Source: JAMHWF01 sp035911095 (GTDB lineage: Bacteria; Pseudomonadota; Gammaproteobacteria; Burkholderiales; Burkholderiaceae_C). From it: a stretch of DNA of 64,000 bases. The notes under the pieces are model-generated. The model had not been told where the DNA came from. It ran no database searches and saw nothing but the letters and a program-made list of their open reading frames with translations. Position numbers and translations under genes: made by a program. Below, piece after piece: positions 7,136-14,702 of this stretch. Where the stretch lies: the NCBI GenBank assembly GCA_035911095.1, contig JAMHWF010000044.1, positions 1 through 64,000 on the forward strand, in the 5' to 3' direction. How positions within the stretch are numbered: position 1 is the first letter of the stretch; each line of letters starts with the position of its first letter.

Positions 7136-8380
7136 ATGTTTGGCAGCATCGACAAGAGCAAGGGCTTGCTGTTCGTCACCCACGATCTCGACTACTCGAT
7201 CCGGCTCACCATGCAGAACATGCAGAAGGAGGTCGACGAGTTCGACGAGAACCGACTTCTCAATACGCCGCCCGAAGACCTGAAGCGCTACCTGGTCGAG
7301 AAGCACGGGATCACGCCGATCACGCTCCTTCGCGACCAGTGGTATGCCGATCATCGCGACGCCCCTGTCGATGTCCGCCACGACCGCATGCGCTGGATCG
7401 AAGATCGGAGCCGCCCCGCCATGGTGGCGGGCGAGCGCGTCGAGGTCCGAGTCCCCTTCGAGGGTGAGAGCGAGCTGTTCTATACGAAGGCCAACACCTT
7501 CAACATGAACCCGCCCCGCGCCGTCATCGAGAAGAACGAAGTCGTCCTGCGCTACGACACGCCTGCCGACCAGCCGCGCGACATCCGCGCGCTGGTCGAT
7601 CAGACCTTGAAAGAGATCGAGCAGCATCTGGGCTGGCAGCGCCAGATGATCGACGCGCACAACCAAGGCCTGCCTGCCGCAGCGGAGCAGGCGATCCGCC
7701 TGCGGCGCGAGCGCGTGCTAGCGCAGTCGCAGCGCGCGGAGGCGCTCGGTATCCCGATCCGGCGGCGCGCCAACGCGCCGACGACCTATGCGGTTCTTAC
7801 CGTGAAGCGCAAGGCGGTGCCGACCCTGCCGCCAGCCACGACGGCGCAGTTCAAGCCCGAACCGGCGCTCGCCATGGAGTTGTACGAGCACATCCTGAAG
7901 GTCGTGCAGGACATGGCGCTCGTGATGGAGCGCAGCCCCGATGCCTTCAAGGCCATGAACGAGGAAGCGCTGCGCCAGCACTTCCTCGTCCAGCTCAACG
8001 GGCAGTTCGAGGGCAAGGCGACGGGCGAGACTTTCAATATGGCGGGGAAGACCGACATCCTGTTGCGCGAGGGCGACCGCAACGTCTTCATTGCCGAGTG
8101 CAAGTTCTGGAAGGGGCCGAAGGGCTTCACCGAAGCTATCGACCAGCTTCTCGGCTACGCCACCTGGCGCGATGGCAAGGCGGCGATCCTCGTCTTCAAC
8201 CGCGGTACCGAGACCTCAACGGTCCTGACCGGCATCGACGCTGTCGCGAAGGCGCACGGGAACTTCAAACGTGCCGGCAACTGGCCGCACGAAAGCGGCT
8301 TTCGGTATGTCCTGCACAGCAACGGCGACAAGAACCGAGAGCTGATCCTGACCGTGCTCGTGTTCCATGTGCCGCAGTAG
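7136..8380 (+). CDS. PD-(D/E)XK nuclease-like protein of unknown family
   Basis: A 414-residue protein. The last 150 residues carry a restriction-endonuclease-like signature: an upstream acidic helix (NEEALRQHFL, about 275-284), D307 in AGKTDILL, and E321-x-K323 in FIAECKFWKG, then a QLLGYATWRDGKAAILVFNR strand-helix pattern typical of Mrr/HSDR-like folds. The first 250 residues are not recognised and include a long charged region. The start at 7136 follows GAGGAGG. It lies 70 bp after the PIN gene on the same strand and may be the last gene of the same transcript. It could be a DNA-targeting effector or a separate defence gene. The active site is clear; substrate is unknown. Confidence 0.78.
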   Translation: MFGSIDKSKGLLFVTHDLDYSIRLTMQNMQKEVDEFDENRLLNTPPEDLKRYLVEKHGITPITLLRDQWYADHRDAPVDVRHDRMRWIEDRSRPAMVAGERVEVRVPFEGESELFYTKANTFNMNPPRAVIEKNEVVLRYDTPADQPRDIRALVDQTLKEIEQHLGWQRQMIDAHNQGLPAAAEQAIRLRRERVLAQSQRAEALGIPIRRRANAPTTYAVLTVKRKAVPTLPPATTAQFKPEPALAMELYEHILKVVQDMALVMERSPDAFKAMNEEALRQHFLVQLNGQFEGKATGETFNMAGKTDILLREGDRNVFIAECKFWKGPKGFTEAIDQLLGYATWRDGKAAILVFNRGTETSTVLTGIDAVAKAHGNFKRAGNWPHESGFRYVLHSNGDKNRELILTVLVFHVPQ

Positions 8381-8728
8381 GAAGAACGACGATGCTGGAT
8401 CACGACCCAAGAAGCCAGACGGTATGCCGCGCTGCTCATTGTTAGCGCCGGTCAGGAGATGCAGCAGGACGTTCTCGTCTCGCGATCGCTCTTTGCGGGA
8501 AGGACGGGTCATGGCGGACACCGGCCTGCGCCGTTCCCGGCTGCGACCGCTCTTCGCCGGGAGCGCGAGTTCGCATGTGGATACTCGCAGTCGCCTTTCG
8601 CTGCGTTGCTGACCTCGCGTTGGCTCGGTTTAGGGCGCCGAACGACAGTCGAAAGTCGGGGGGCGACACTATGGTGAAGGTGAGTGTGACGGCGTAGGCG
8701 AGGATCCAGTTCGGACTTCGGACCCTCG
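8381..8728. other. Intergenic region without a recognised gene
   Basis: This 348-bp stretch lies between two convergent genes, the nuclease-like gene (+) and the FlhC-like gene (-). Reading frames here are short and lack plausible ribosome sites. No obvious repeat or terminator was seen. It marks the boundary between the defence-like cargo and the element's own regulatory block. Confidence 0.5.
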
Positions 8729-9358
8729 TCAGCTTTCCTGCCGCCGGTTCAGCAACCGATGCGCGCCAAGCTCGAGTTCCGAGAGATCCGGCAACGGCCG
8801 CACCGGAAACGACGCCTGCACCCGCTGGTCCGTTCCGTAACGATGCACCAGCTTGCAGAACGGGCACTCGTCGTTGGACCGCGGCGCCGAACCGTAGGCC
8901 GCCAGGTACTGGCTTTGGCACGTGGGGCAGGCGACGAGCGAGAAGCTCTGCACGCTGGTCAGCCACAGCCCGTCAGTGTGCGCGGCGAGGTCGAACGCGC
9001 GGTCGAAGCTGATGCGCTGCGGTGGTTCGCAGATGCTGCCGTAGTGGCGGTAGGCGGCAACGAGCGCTTCGGCCGCCGCGAAGCCACCGTCGCGCAGGCG
9101 CCGGTACAGCGCCACGACGATCGAGGCCTCCGCGCGGTAGAGCAGGTTCGCGCCGTGATACCACTCGGGCGAGTCGGGTGGCCGGCCGCGCGGCACGCTT
9201 TCGCGGTCGGGGAACAGCAGGCGCAGCAGCTCGCGTGGTGGCAGGCCGGTGAGGTGGCCGATCGTGCGCACGCGGGCGCCCAGGGAGGCGCAGTCCTTGG
9301 CCAGCTGCAGTGCCCGCAGCTGCCGGTCGACCCGCAGCGGGGGACGGGCCTCGCCCAT
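8729..9358 (-). CDS. FlhC-family transcriptional activator (SetC/AcaC-like)
   Basis: A 209-residue FlhC homologue. It has the helical N-terminal core, a SFDRAFDLAAHTDGLWL block matching the FlhC region before the zinc site, and four cysteines C144, C147, C165 and C168 for the FlhC zinc cluster. On SXT-type elements (SetC) and IncA/C plasmids (AcaC), FlhC-like proteins act with FlhD-like partners as master activators of transfer genes; this is the likely role here, since no flagellar genes are present. It is 21 bp downstream of the FlhD-like gene and probably co-transcribed. The ribosome site before ATG 9358 is weak, suggesting coupling to the upstream gene. Confidence 0.85.
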   Translation of the reverse strand: MGEARPPLRVDRQLRALQLAKDCASLGARVRTIGHLTGLPPRELLRLLFPDRESVPRGRPPDSPEWYHGANLLYRAEASIVVALYRRLRDGGFAAAEALVAAYRHYGSICEPPQRISFDRAFDLAAHTDGLWLTSVQSFSLVACPTCQSQYLAAYGSAPRSNDECPFCKLVHRYGTDQRVQASFPVRPLPDLSELELGAHRLLNRRQES

Positions 9359-9379
9359 GGCAATCGCCAGTGGCGGCGA

Positions 9380-9673
9380 TCAGGCTGCGAGGTGCTGGGC
9401 GGCGTGCACCGCGGCGAGCGGCCGGGCCAGCGGCAGCGGCGCTTCCAGCAGCGCCAGCAGGTCGCGGCGCGCCGGGAAGAGGGTGGCGTCGCCGACGTTG
9501 GCGACGATGGCCATGATCTGCTGAACGCCCAGGCCGGCAATGCGGTCCGCCTGCGCGGCATCGAGCGCGTACTTGCAGCAGGTGGCGGGGCGGTCCTGCA
9601 GGACACCGTCGCGGATGGTGAGCAGCAAGGTCAGGTTGGTGAGCTGGACATCGGAGAGCTGCGCCTGGTTCAT
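9380..9673 (-). CDS. FlhD-family transcriptional regulator (SetD/AcaD-like)
   Basis: A 97-residue protein with FlhD features: an N-terminal LSDVQLTNLTLLLTIRDGV helix, a central AADRIAGL-like turn (AQADRIAGLGVQQIMAIV), and a C-terminal LFPARRDLLALL segment. FlhD-like proteins form a hetero-oligomer with FlhC-like proteins to activate promoters. The start at 9673 follows GAGGA with seven-base spacing; longer readings upstream are Pro-rich and look non-coding. The gene order FlhD-FlhC matches the enterobacterial flhDC operon and the activator pairs of conjugative elements. Confidence 0.75.
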   Translation of the reverse strand: MNQAQLSDVQLTNLTLLLTIRDGVLQDRPATCCKYALDAAQADRIAGLGVQQIMAIVANVGDATLFPARRDLLALLEAPLPLARPLAAVHAAQHLAA

Positions 9674-9863
9674 GGTGCTGTCCTCGGGTGGGCCCTGGCC
9701 GGGCACGGTGGATGGGTGGGATTGGGATGTGTCGGGTGGCGGACTGGTGTCGATCGGTGTGCGCCACAGCATAGGGTTCGGCACTGAGATTGCGATGGCC
9801 CGCGGCCCCGTCGGGGCCGCATTGCCATGCACAACCGCCCGGACTCAAGGGCGAATCCGTGCA

Positions 9864-9888
9864 GCCCGGACCCGCGAGGGGTCCGGGC
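9864..9888. other. GC-rich hairpin between DUF932 and FlhD-like genes
   Basis: A perfect 10-bp stem, GCCCGGACCC and GGGTCCGGGC, with a 5-base loop. No U-tract follows on either strand, so it is not a canonical intrinsic terminator. A second hairpin with stem GCGGCCCC/GGGGCCGC lies near 9805-9825. Both are in the leader of the flhD-like gene. Confidence 0.6.
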
Positions 9889-9908
9889 CGCTGCGGCACG
9901 TGCCGCGT

Positions 9909-10973
9909 TCAGGCGGCTTCGGCGAGGCTCTTCCACTCGTTCTGCGGCAGCTCGATGAGCCGGCCGCCCAGGGCCTCGAACTCGGTCGCACGGTCGTAGT
10001 CGTCGACCTCCTGCGAGTAGTGCGTCACCGCGTTGACGAGGCCGTAGCCGGTCAGGTCGGCGTCGGCGATCAGGTGCCGCAGCACGCCGGCACGCTCCTG
10101 CTCGTTGAGGGCATAGCGGTTGGCCAGCACCTCGACGGTCTTCACAGGGTCACCGGTCAGCGGGATGCGCAGCGTCTTCTGCAGCTTCTGCGCGGCCTGC
10201 AGGAAGGTTGCCTCGGACACCGCCGCCTCGACCACGTCGCGCACCTTCAGGAAGAAGGCCTTGTCGTCCGCCTGCAGCGTGTCGTCCTTGAACACCGTGA
10301 TGGTGTCCGCGACGTTGCCGATGCTGCGGCCGATGTGGGTCTTGTGCAGCGAGAAGTCGGGCACGATCAGCCCGTTGAGGCAGCGCAGCCGATAGATCAG
10401 CGGTTGCACCGAGAGCGTCCCGTGGTCGACCTCGGAGTTGCTCACCACCACGCCGGCCTGCACGACATCGCCGGGTGACATCTCGTGCTTCAGCTGCGGC
10501 GTGACCACCTTGAGGTACATGCGCGTTTCGGTCAGCTCGACCGACTCGAAGCGCACCTCGGGCAGGCGCTGCAGGATCGGCAGCACGCTTTCGGCGAGGT
10601 CGTAGTTGTCGAGCCGGCGGTAGCGGTCCGACAGCACCGCGCGGACGTTGCCGTCTAGCGTGCGCAGCATGCGGCGGTCGTCGTCGCTCTGCAGCCAGGT
10701 GTTGACGTTGCGGTCCAGCAGCACCGGCTGCTCGCTGCGCATGCGTTCGAAGTACGCATACGGGATCTTCAACTTGTCCGCGAGCTGGCGGCGCGCCAGC
10801 GGCGTCACGCCGTAGCGCGCCGGGCCGCCGGTCTCTTCGACGACGAGCCGCGTCTGGCCCGTGTCGTCGGTGTCGTGGCGCATCAGCGCCGACGGGACCA
10901 CCAGGTCCTTCTTCGAGTTCAGCTGGCGTTCGAGTTCCTGCGCCAGGCTCACGAGGGTGCGTCCGTTCTTCAT
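9909..10973 (-). CDS. DUF932 domain-containing protein
   Basis: A 354-residue member of DUF932, a family common on plasmids, phages and conjugative elements and without an established biochemical role. Recognisable segments are the N-terminal LAQELERQLNSKKDLVVP, the YAYFERM block, RAVLSDRYRRLDNYDLAESVLP, and SNSEVDHGTLSVQPLIYRL in the core. No signal peptide is present. The start at 10973 follows CGGAG. Two hundred bp separate it from the upstream primase gene on the same strand, with a strong hairpin between them. Family members often sit beside primase or RadC-like genes, as here, suggesting a link to element DNA maintenance. Confidence 0.85.
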   Translation of the reverse strand: MKNGRTLVSLAQELERQLNSKKDLVVPSALMRHDTDDTGQTRLVVEETGGPARYGVTPLARRQLADKLKIPYAYFERMRSEQPVLLDRNVNTWLQSDDDRRMLRTLDGNVRAVLSDRYRRLDNYDLAESVLPILQRLPEVRFESVELTETRMYLKVVTPQLKHEMSPGDVVQAGVVVSNSEVDHGTLSVQPLIYRLRCLNGLIVPDFSLHKTHIGRSIGNVADTITVFKDDTLQADDKAFFLKVRDVVEAAVSEATFLQAAQKLQKTLRIPLTGDPVKTVEVLANRYALNEQERAGVLRHLIADADLTGYGLVNAVTHYSQEVDDYDRATEFEALGGRLIELPQNEWKSLAEAA

Positions 10974-11040
10974 CACAAACTCCGATCGGAAGTGCGGGGT
11001 GCCGTGCCCCCTCGGGGCAGGGCCCCGCGGGGTGGGTGAT

Positions 11041-11063
11041 GGATCCGGCACGGGGCCGGATCC
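11041..11063. other. GC-rich hairpin between primase and DUF932 genes
   Basis: A perfect 9-bp stem, GGATCCGGC and GCCGGATCC, with a 5-base loop. It lies in the 207-bp gap between the primase stop and the DUF932 start, with no U-tract. A related CCCCGCGGGG motif lies just upstream at about 11024-11033. Confidence 0.6.
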
Positions 11064-11180
11064 TCGATGGCGCGGGTTCATCCGCGCCGACTGCAAGCAG
11101 TTCAAGGTCTGCCTTCGCCCTGTGTGGTCGACACAAGGCCCGGTGTGGCAGCGACCGGTGGGGTTCATGGCTCCGTCCCG

Positions 11181-12197
11181 CTACGCGGCTTGGGCTTCGG
11201 CGGCCGCACTGCGCATGCGCCACACGTCGGCCCAGTCGTGGCCGGGCTGGCGCGGCAGGAACACGCGCACCTGGCGAGCGTCGTTGCCCGGTGCGCTGCG
11301 GGTCAGGCGACGGGCCAGCGCGTAGGCGCAGGCCTGGCCTTCGAAGCCGCCATCGGCGTCGTTGTCGGCATAGATGCAGACCTGACGTACGCCCTCGGGC
11401 AACCACAGCTTCTCGAGGTTGCCGGCGCTGACGGCGGCCCACGCCGGCTTGCCGGTCGCGAGGTGCACCGCCAGCGCGGTCTCGATGCCTTCGGCCACGG
11501 CGAGTTCATGCGCCGGTTCGCACAGCCGGACGGCGGCGCCGTTGATGCCGGCCGAAAGCACTTTGCGTGCGTCCGGCACCGGCGCCTTCTCGCCGTCTTT
11601 CAGGTAGGTCCGGTGCAGCGTCACTGCGTGGCCATCCGGCCCTTGGATGCAGGCCAACATGGCCGGGTAGTCGGCCACTTTGCAGGCGCGTCCCGCGGCG
11701 TTTTTCTCGTAGTAGCCCAGCGCGGGGTGACGGCGCAGGACACTCGGCGCATGGCGCAGGTGCAGCCCGCGGCGGCGCAGGTAGCAGTCGACCTCGTCGC
11801 CGGGCTGGACCGGCAGGGCCTCGTCCCACAGGCGCTGCGCCAAGCGGCGCATGCGCTGCGCAGACGGTTCGGTCGCCGGCGGCGGGGCACTCGGCGCGGG
11901 CGTGGGTGCGCCGACGCAGGACTCCACCTGTCGCAACGCGGTCGCGAAGTCGAGGCCGAGCGCGGCCTGCAGCAGCTTGAAGCCGCCGCCGGCGCCGCAG
12001 TGGCGGCAGTGGTAGTTGCCTTCGCCGAACTTGTCGGTGTACTGGAAGCGGTCGGTGCCGCCGCACGACGGGCATGGGCCGTTGCGCTTGCTCAGGATGC
12101 GATCGTCGACGCCCAGGCTGCGCAGGATCTCGGACCAGCGGCCGTGTGCGCGGCGCTTGGCTTCGTCGATGCGATGCTCGAAGACCGTGTCATCCAT
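11181..12197 (-). CDS. Toprim-domain DNA primase (P4-type)
   Basis: A 338-residue primase-like protein. The N-terminal zinc ribbon has C42, C45, C64 and C67 (CPSCGG and CRHCGAG). A central region contains a conserved YLRRRGL block, and a Toprim domain follows, with the glutamate motif AVAEGIETALAV and the acidic motif CIYADNDADGG. It lacks a helicase domain, unlike P4 alpha. It probably primes replication or repair synthesis of the transferred element in the cytoplasm. Its ATG lies inside the last codons of a 22-codon reading frame that has a strong ribosome site, which suggests coupled translation. Followed by DUF932 on the same strand. Confidence 0.88.
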   Translation of the reverse strand: MDDTVFEHRIDEAKRRAHGRWSEILRSLGVDDRILSKRNGPCPSCGGTDRFQYTDKFGEGNYHCRHCGAGGGFKLLQAALGLDFATALRQVESCVGAPTPAPSAPPPATEPSAQRMRRLAQRLWDEALPVQPGDEVDCYLRRRGLHLRHAPSVLRRHPALGYYEKNAAGRACKVADYPAMLACIQGPDGHAVTLHRTYLKDGEKAPVPDARKVLSAGINGAAVRLCEPAHELAVAEGIETALAVHLATGKPAWAAVSAGNLEKLWLPEGVRQVCIYADNDADGGFEGQACAYALARRLTRSAPGNDARQVRVFLPRQPGHDWADVWRMRSAAAEAQAA

Positions 12198-12258
12198 GGC
12201 GGCCTCCGCGGCCGCCGTGGCGGCATACGAAAACGCGCATGGCTTGTTGTCGGTTCAT
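12190..12258 (-). CDS. 22-codon leader reading frame overlapping the primase start
   Basis: ATG 12258 is preceded by AAGGAG with five-base spacing, the best ribosome site in this block. The peptide (MNRQQAMRVFVCRHGG...) is Arg- and Gly-rich and ends with a TGA at 12190-12192, just inside the primase gene whose ATG is at 12197. The arrangement fits a translated leader that delivers ribosomes to the weakly initiated primase start. No homologue is recognised; it could also be an unannotated micro-protein. Confidence 0.5.
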   Translation of the reverse strand: MNRQQAMRVFVCRHGGRGGRHG

Positions 12259-12338
12259 GACTTCTCCTTGATGGGTGAACCCGCCACGCCGGGCCCGCGC
12301 CCGGTTGAGGGCGAGGCTCCGCGGCCATGGCGGGCGGG

Positions 12339-12355
12339 CCGGCGCTGAGCGCCGG
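12339..12355. other. Hairpin in the primase leader region
   Basis: A perfect 7-bp stem, CCGGCGC and GCGCCGG, with a TGA loop. It lies in the 238-bp gap between the GHKL ATPase stop (12497) and the 22-codon leader. It belongs to the series of intergenic hairpins seen across this gene block. Confidence 0.55.
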
Positions 12356-12496
12356 AGGGACTTCGGGGCCGGCTTCGGAGCAATGCGCTCCAGGTGTGCC
12401 TGCGACCTGCGGGAAAGCCTCTCCGCAGCGCACACGCGAGGTGCTGCACTAGGGAGAGGACGGGAGAGGAGGCCCGAAGGCCTCCCACCCATCAAC

Positions 12497-14089
12497 TCAA
12501 TCGGCCAGTTCGACGGCATGGCCGTCCGATCCGGTGCCGACGCTCAGGCGGAACTGCCTGCCATGCAGCACCGGGTAGCGCTCGAGCTTCAGCTCACGCA
12601 GCAGCGAGTCGAGCGTGTCCTTCGGATCGACGGAGCGCAGCCGGCGGATGAGGTCGGCCAGCGCGTCGCGGTCCGCGTCCAGATCGGACTCCTGGAACTG
12701 ATCGTTCTCGTCGATGAAGTTCGAGACCTGGCGCACCGGATCGCCCGACGACTCGCCGTCCGGGATGTAGAGCACCCCGTCGTGGTGAACGCCGGCATCG
12801 GTGATGTCCACGCTGTCGCTGCCGACCCCTACGCGCACGGCAGTACACAGCGCGACGTCCGGCCAGATCCAGCGGCCTTCCAGCGCGCGGCGAACACGCT
12901 CGCCGAGCGGTTCGACGGTGACTGGCTCGTCGTCCAGCCAGCGCACATGGGCTTGCACCCAATGCTCGTGATGCAGGCCGCCCAGGTTGAACAGCAGGCA
13001 CCCCGTGGCACGCGCGAACATCCAGCGGCCGGCGTTGTTTTCGTCGATCGCCTCGATCGAGCACAGCTTGACCGAGCCGGCCTCGATGGCCGCCCGTGCC
13101 GGTGCGATGGCCACCGTGCGCAGGTAGTCCCGGTCACCCGAGCCCTCCTGGTAAGGGTAGCCGCAGATCTCGTCGAGCACTGCGGCCGGCAGGGCGTCGA
13201 TGTCGTTGAGCAGGTCCAGGTGGCCCCAGCCTCGCAGGGCCGAATAGAACCTGTCGACGAACACGTCGGCGGGCAATGCGCGCTTGGCGTCCTCGAGCAC
13301 GCGGCGCCATTCGGCGCGCAGCGCGGTGTCGATGCGCTTGCGCTGCCGGTCTTCGTCGATCAGCTTGTCGCGATCGGGCAGCCGTGCCATGAACTGGCGT
13401 GCATCGAGGTGCAGCACGTTCACGCGCTCCGGCCGGTGGTAGATCGGGCGCAGCACGCAGAAGCCTTGCAGGTAGACCAGCGTGTCGTGGCTGTGTTCGC
13501 CGTCGCGCGCGCCGCACAGGTGCAGGCCGCCGATGGGAGTCGCGGTCAGGGACAGACGATCCGCAGCGTCCGGGCGTTCGAGCGCCTTGCCGTTGAAGAC
13601 CACTGGCACGGGGAAGCCCGCGCACAGCGTGGTGATGCGCGAGGCCAGGTCGGGCAGGTCGACGCCGTGCAGCTCGATCTGCGTGCCTTCGGTCGGCGCT
13701 TCGGCCGACTCAATGACGTCGATCGGCGTTCGGGCCAGCGCGGAGGCGGTGTCGAAGTCAGCGCACTGCCCGCGCGACCGCACGATGCAGCGCGACGCGG
13801 CGTAGAGGCACTTCGAGAACCCGACGCCGAACGGGTTCTCGGCGTCGCAGGTGGTCTCATCCCAGCCCGACTCGTTGAAGGTCAGCAGCTTCTGGAAGTC
13901 GTCGATGCCGCGGCCGTTGTCGCTGACGGTCAGCGTCCTGGTCTCGGCGTCGTGGTCGACGGTGATGGACGTGGCGCCTGCGCGCCGGGCGTTCTGGAGC
14001 AGTTCCGATACGAGGGTGAATCGGTCGGTGAAGGCGAAGCGCTGGTTGCGCAGCGCGCCTTCCTCGTTGATGCGGACTTGAATCTGCAT
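12497..14089 (-). CDS. GHKL-type (Hsp90-like) ATP-binding protein
   Basis: A 530-residue protein with an N-terminal HATPase_c fold. The N box is in SELLQNARRAG (N33), the G1 box is DNGRGI (57-62) and the G2 box is GVGFS (88-92). The remaining 400 residues are not assigned; they include a LYLQGF-like segment (about residues 205-215) and acidic stretches near the C-terminus. Hsp90/MutL/MORC-like ATPases of this kind occur on conjugative elements and in defence loci, acting as ATP-gated clamps, but no partner nuclease is visible here. ATG 14089 follows GGAG. It is probably co-transcribed with the upstream small genes and the downstream primase. Confidence 0.82.
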   Translation of the reverse strand: MQIQVRINEEGALRNQRFAFTDRFTLVSELLQNARRAGATSITVDHDAETRTLTVSDNGRGIDDFQKLLTFNESGWDETTCDAENPFGVGFSKCLYAASRCIVRSRGQCADFDTASALARTPIDVIESAEAPTEGTQIELHGVDLPDLASRITTLCAGFPVPVVFNGKALERPDAADRLSLTATPIGGLHLCGARDGEHSHDTLVYLQGFCVLRPIYHRPERVNVLHLDARQFMARLPDRDKLIDEDRQRKRIDTALRAEWRRVLEDAKRALPADVFVDRFYSALRGWGHLDLLNDIDALPAAVLDEICGYPYQEGSGDRDYLRTVAIAPARAAIEAGSVKLCSIEAIDENNAGRWMFARATGCLLFNLGGLHHEHWVQAHVRWLDDEPVTVEPLGERVRRALEGRWIWPDVALCTAVRVGVGSDSVDITDAGVHHDGVLYIPDGESSGDPVRQVSNFIDENDQFQESDLDADRDALADLIRRLRSVDPKDTLDSLLRELKLERYPVLHGRQFRLSVGTGSDGHAVELAD

Positions 14090-14156
14090 GGTGGGTCTCC
14101 GGTACGGCGGGTGCCCCCGACGGAGCGCCCGCCTGTTGGGGTGGACAGGGGGTGGG

Positions 14157-14483
14157 TCAGCCGCGCGGTGAGTCGAAGTCGATCGGCGCGGTGAAGAGCT
14201 GGCCGGCGTGCAAGGCCTCCAACAGTGGGTGGTCGAGGAACTCGAACAGCAGCAGTTGCTGCACGTGCAGCGCGCGGCCGCGGCTGTCGAGCCGCTCGAC
14301 CTGGAAGCCGAGCGGATGCCACTGCAGCCGGTAGGCAAGGCGGTCGGCGCCGGCGATCACGAAGGTGCGGCCGGGCCGGCCGGTGACGATCTCGCTCTCC
14401 TTGACGAGGTACTCGAGGTCCTCGGGTGCGCGGACGGGCAGCAGCAGCGCCGTTACCCGTCCGTGATGGGCAACGATGTGCAT
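14157..14483 (-). CDS. Hypothetical protein (108 aa)
   Basis: Not recognised. A soluble protein of 108 residues with alternating strand-like and helical segments: MHIVAHHGRVTALLLPV, then a YLVKESEIVTG stretch and a LLLFEFLDHPLLEALHAG helix. ATG 14483 follows GAGGAG with good spacing, and that ribosome site overlaps the end of the 47-codon gene upstream, so the two are likely co-translated. It lies 67 bp before the GHKL ATPase gene on the same strand. Confidence 0.7.
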   Translation of the reverse strand: MHIVAHHGRVTALLLPVRAPEDLEYLVKESEIVTGRPGRTFVIAGADRLAYRLQWHPLGFQVERLDSRGRALHVQQLLLFEFLDHPLLEALHAGQLFTAPIDFDSPRG

Positions 14484-14492
14484 GGCGGCTCC

Positions 14493-14636
14493 TCATCGGA
14501 CCAGCGGGGCGCCGGCCAGGCGATGCCCTTCGGCGCGGAGGGGCGGCGAAGGCGGGTCGGTGGCGTCCAGGTGGGCGCCTAGTGCGTGCAATGCGAGAAC
14601 GGCCAGTACGCCGGCCGCGCGATAGAAGCGGGACAT
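14493..14636 (-). CDS. Small hypothetical protein (47 aa) with hydrophobic N-terminus
   Basis: A 47-codon frame (MSRFYRAAGVLAVLALHALG...) with AAGGA spaced eight bases before the ATG. The first 20 residues could be a signal peptide or a membrane anchor; the rest is Pro/Ala/Arg-rich. It ends 9 bp before the ATG of the 108-residue protein, which supports expression as part of the same leftward operon. No family recognised. Confidence 0.5.
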   Translation of the reverse strand: MSRFYRAAGVLAVLALHALGAHLDATDPPSPPLRAEGHRLAGAPLVR

Positions 14637-14702
14637 GGTGTGTTCCTTGAGGTGGTGGTCGCCGCGCTGCGGCGGCGGCCGGGAAGGGCTCAGGCGAAGG
14701 GC

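Noticed and set aside
8959..9899. Long minus-strand frames overlapping the FlhC/FlhD-like genes
   Set aside because: They are Arg/Ala/Pro-rich frame-shadow translations of high-GC genes and lack family motifs; the FlhC and FlhD readings have clear signatures.
11067..14194. Long plus-strand frames opposite the primase and GHKL ATPase genes
   Set aside because: They are antisense shadows of strongly supported minus-strand genes, with no ribosome sites or recognisable domains.
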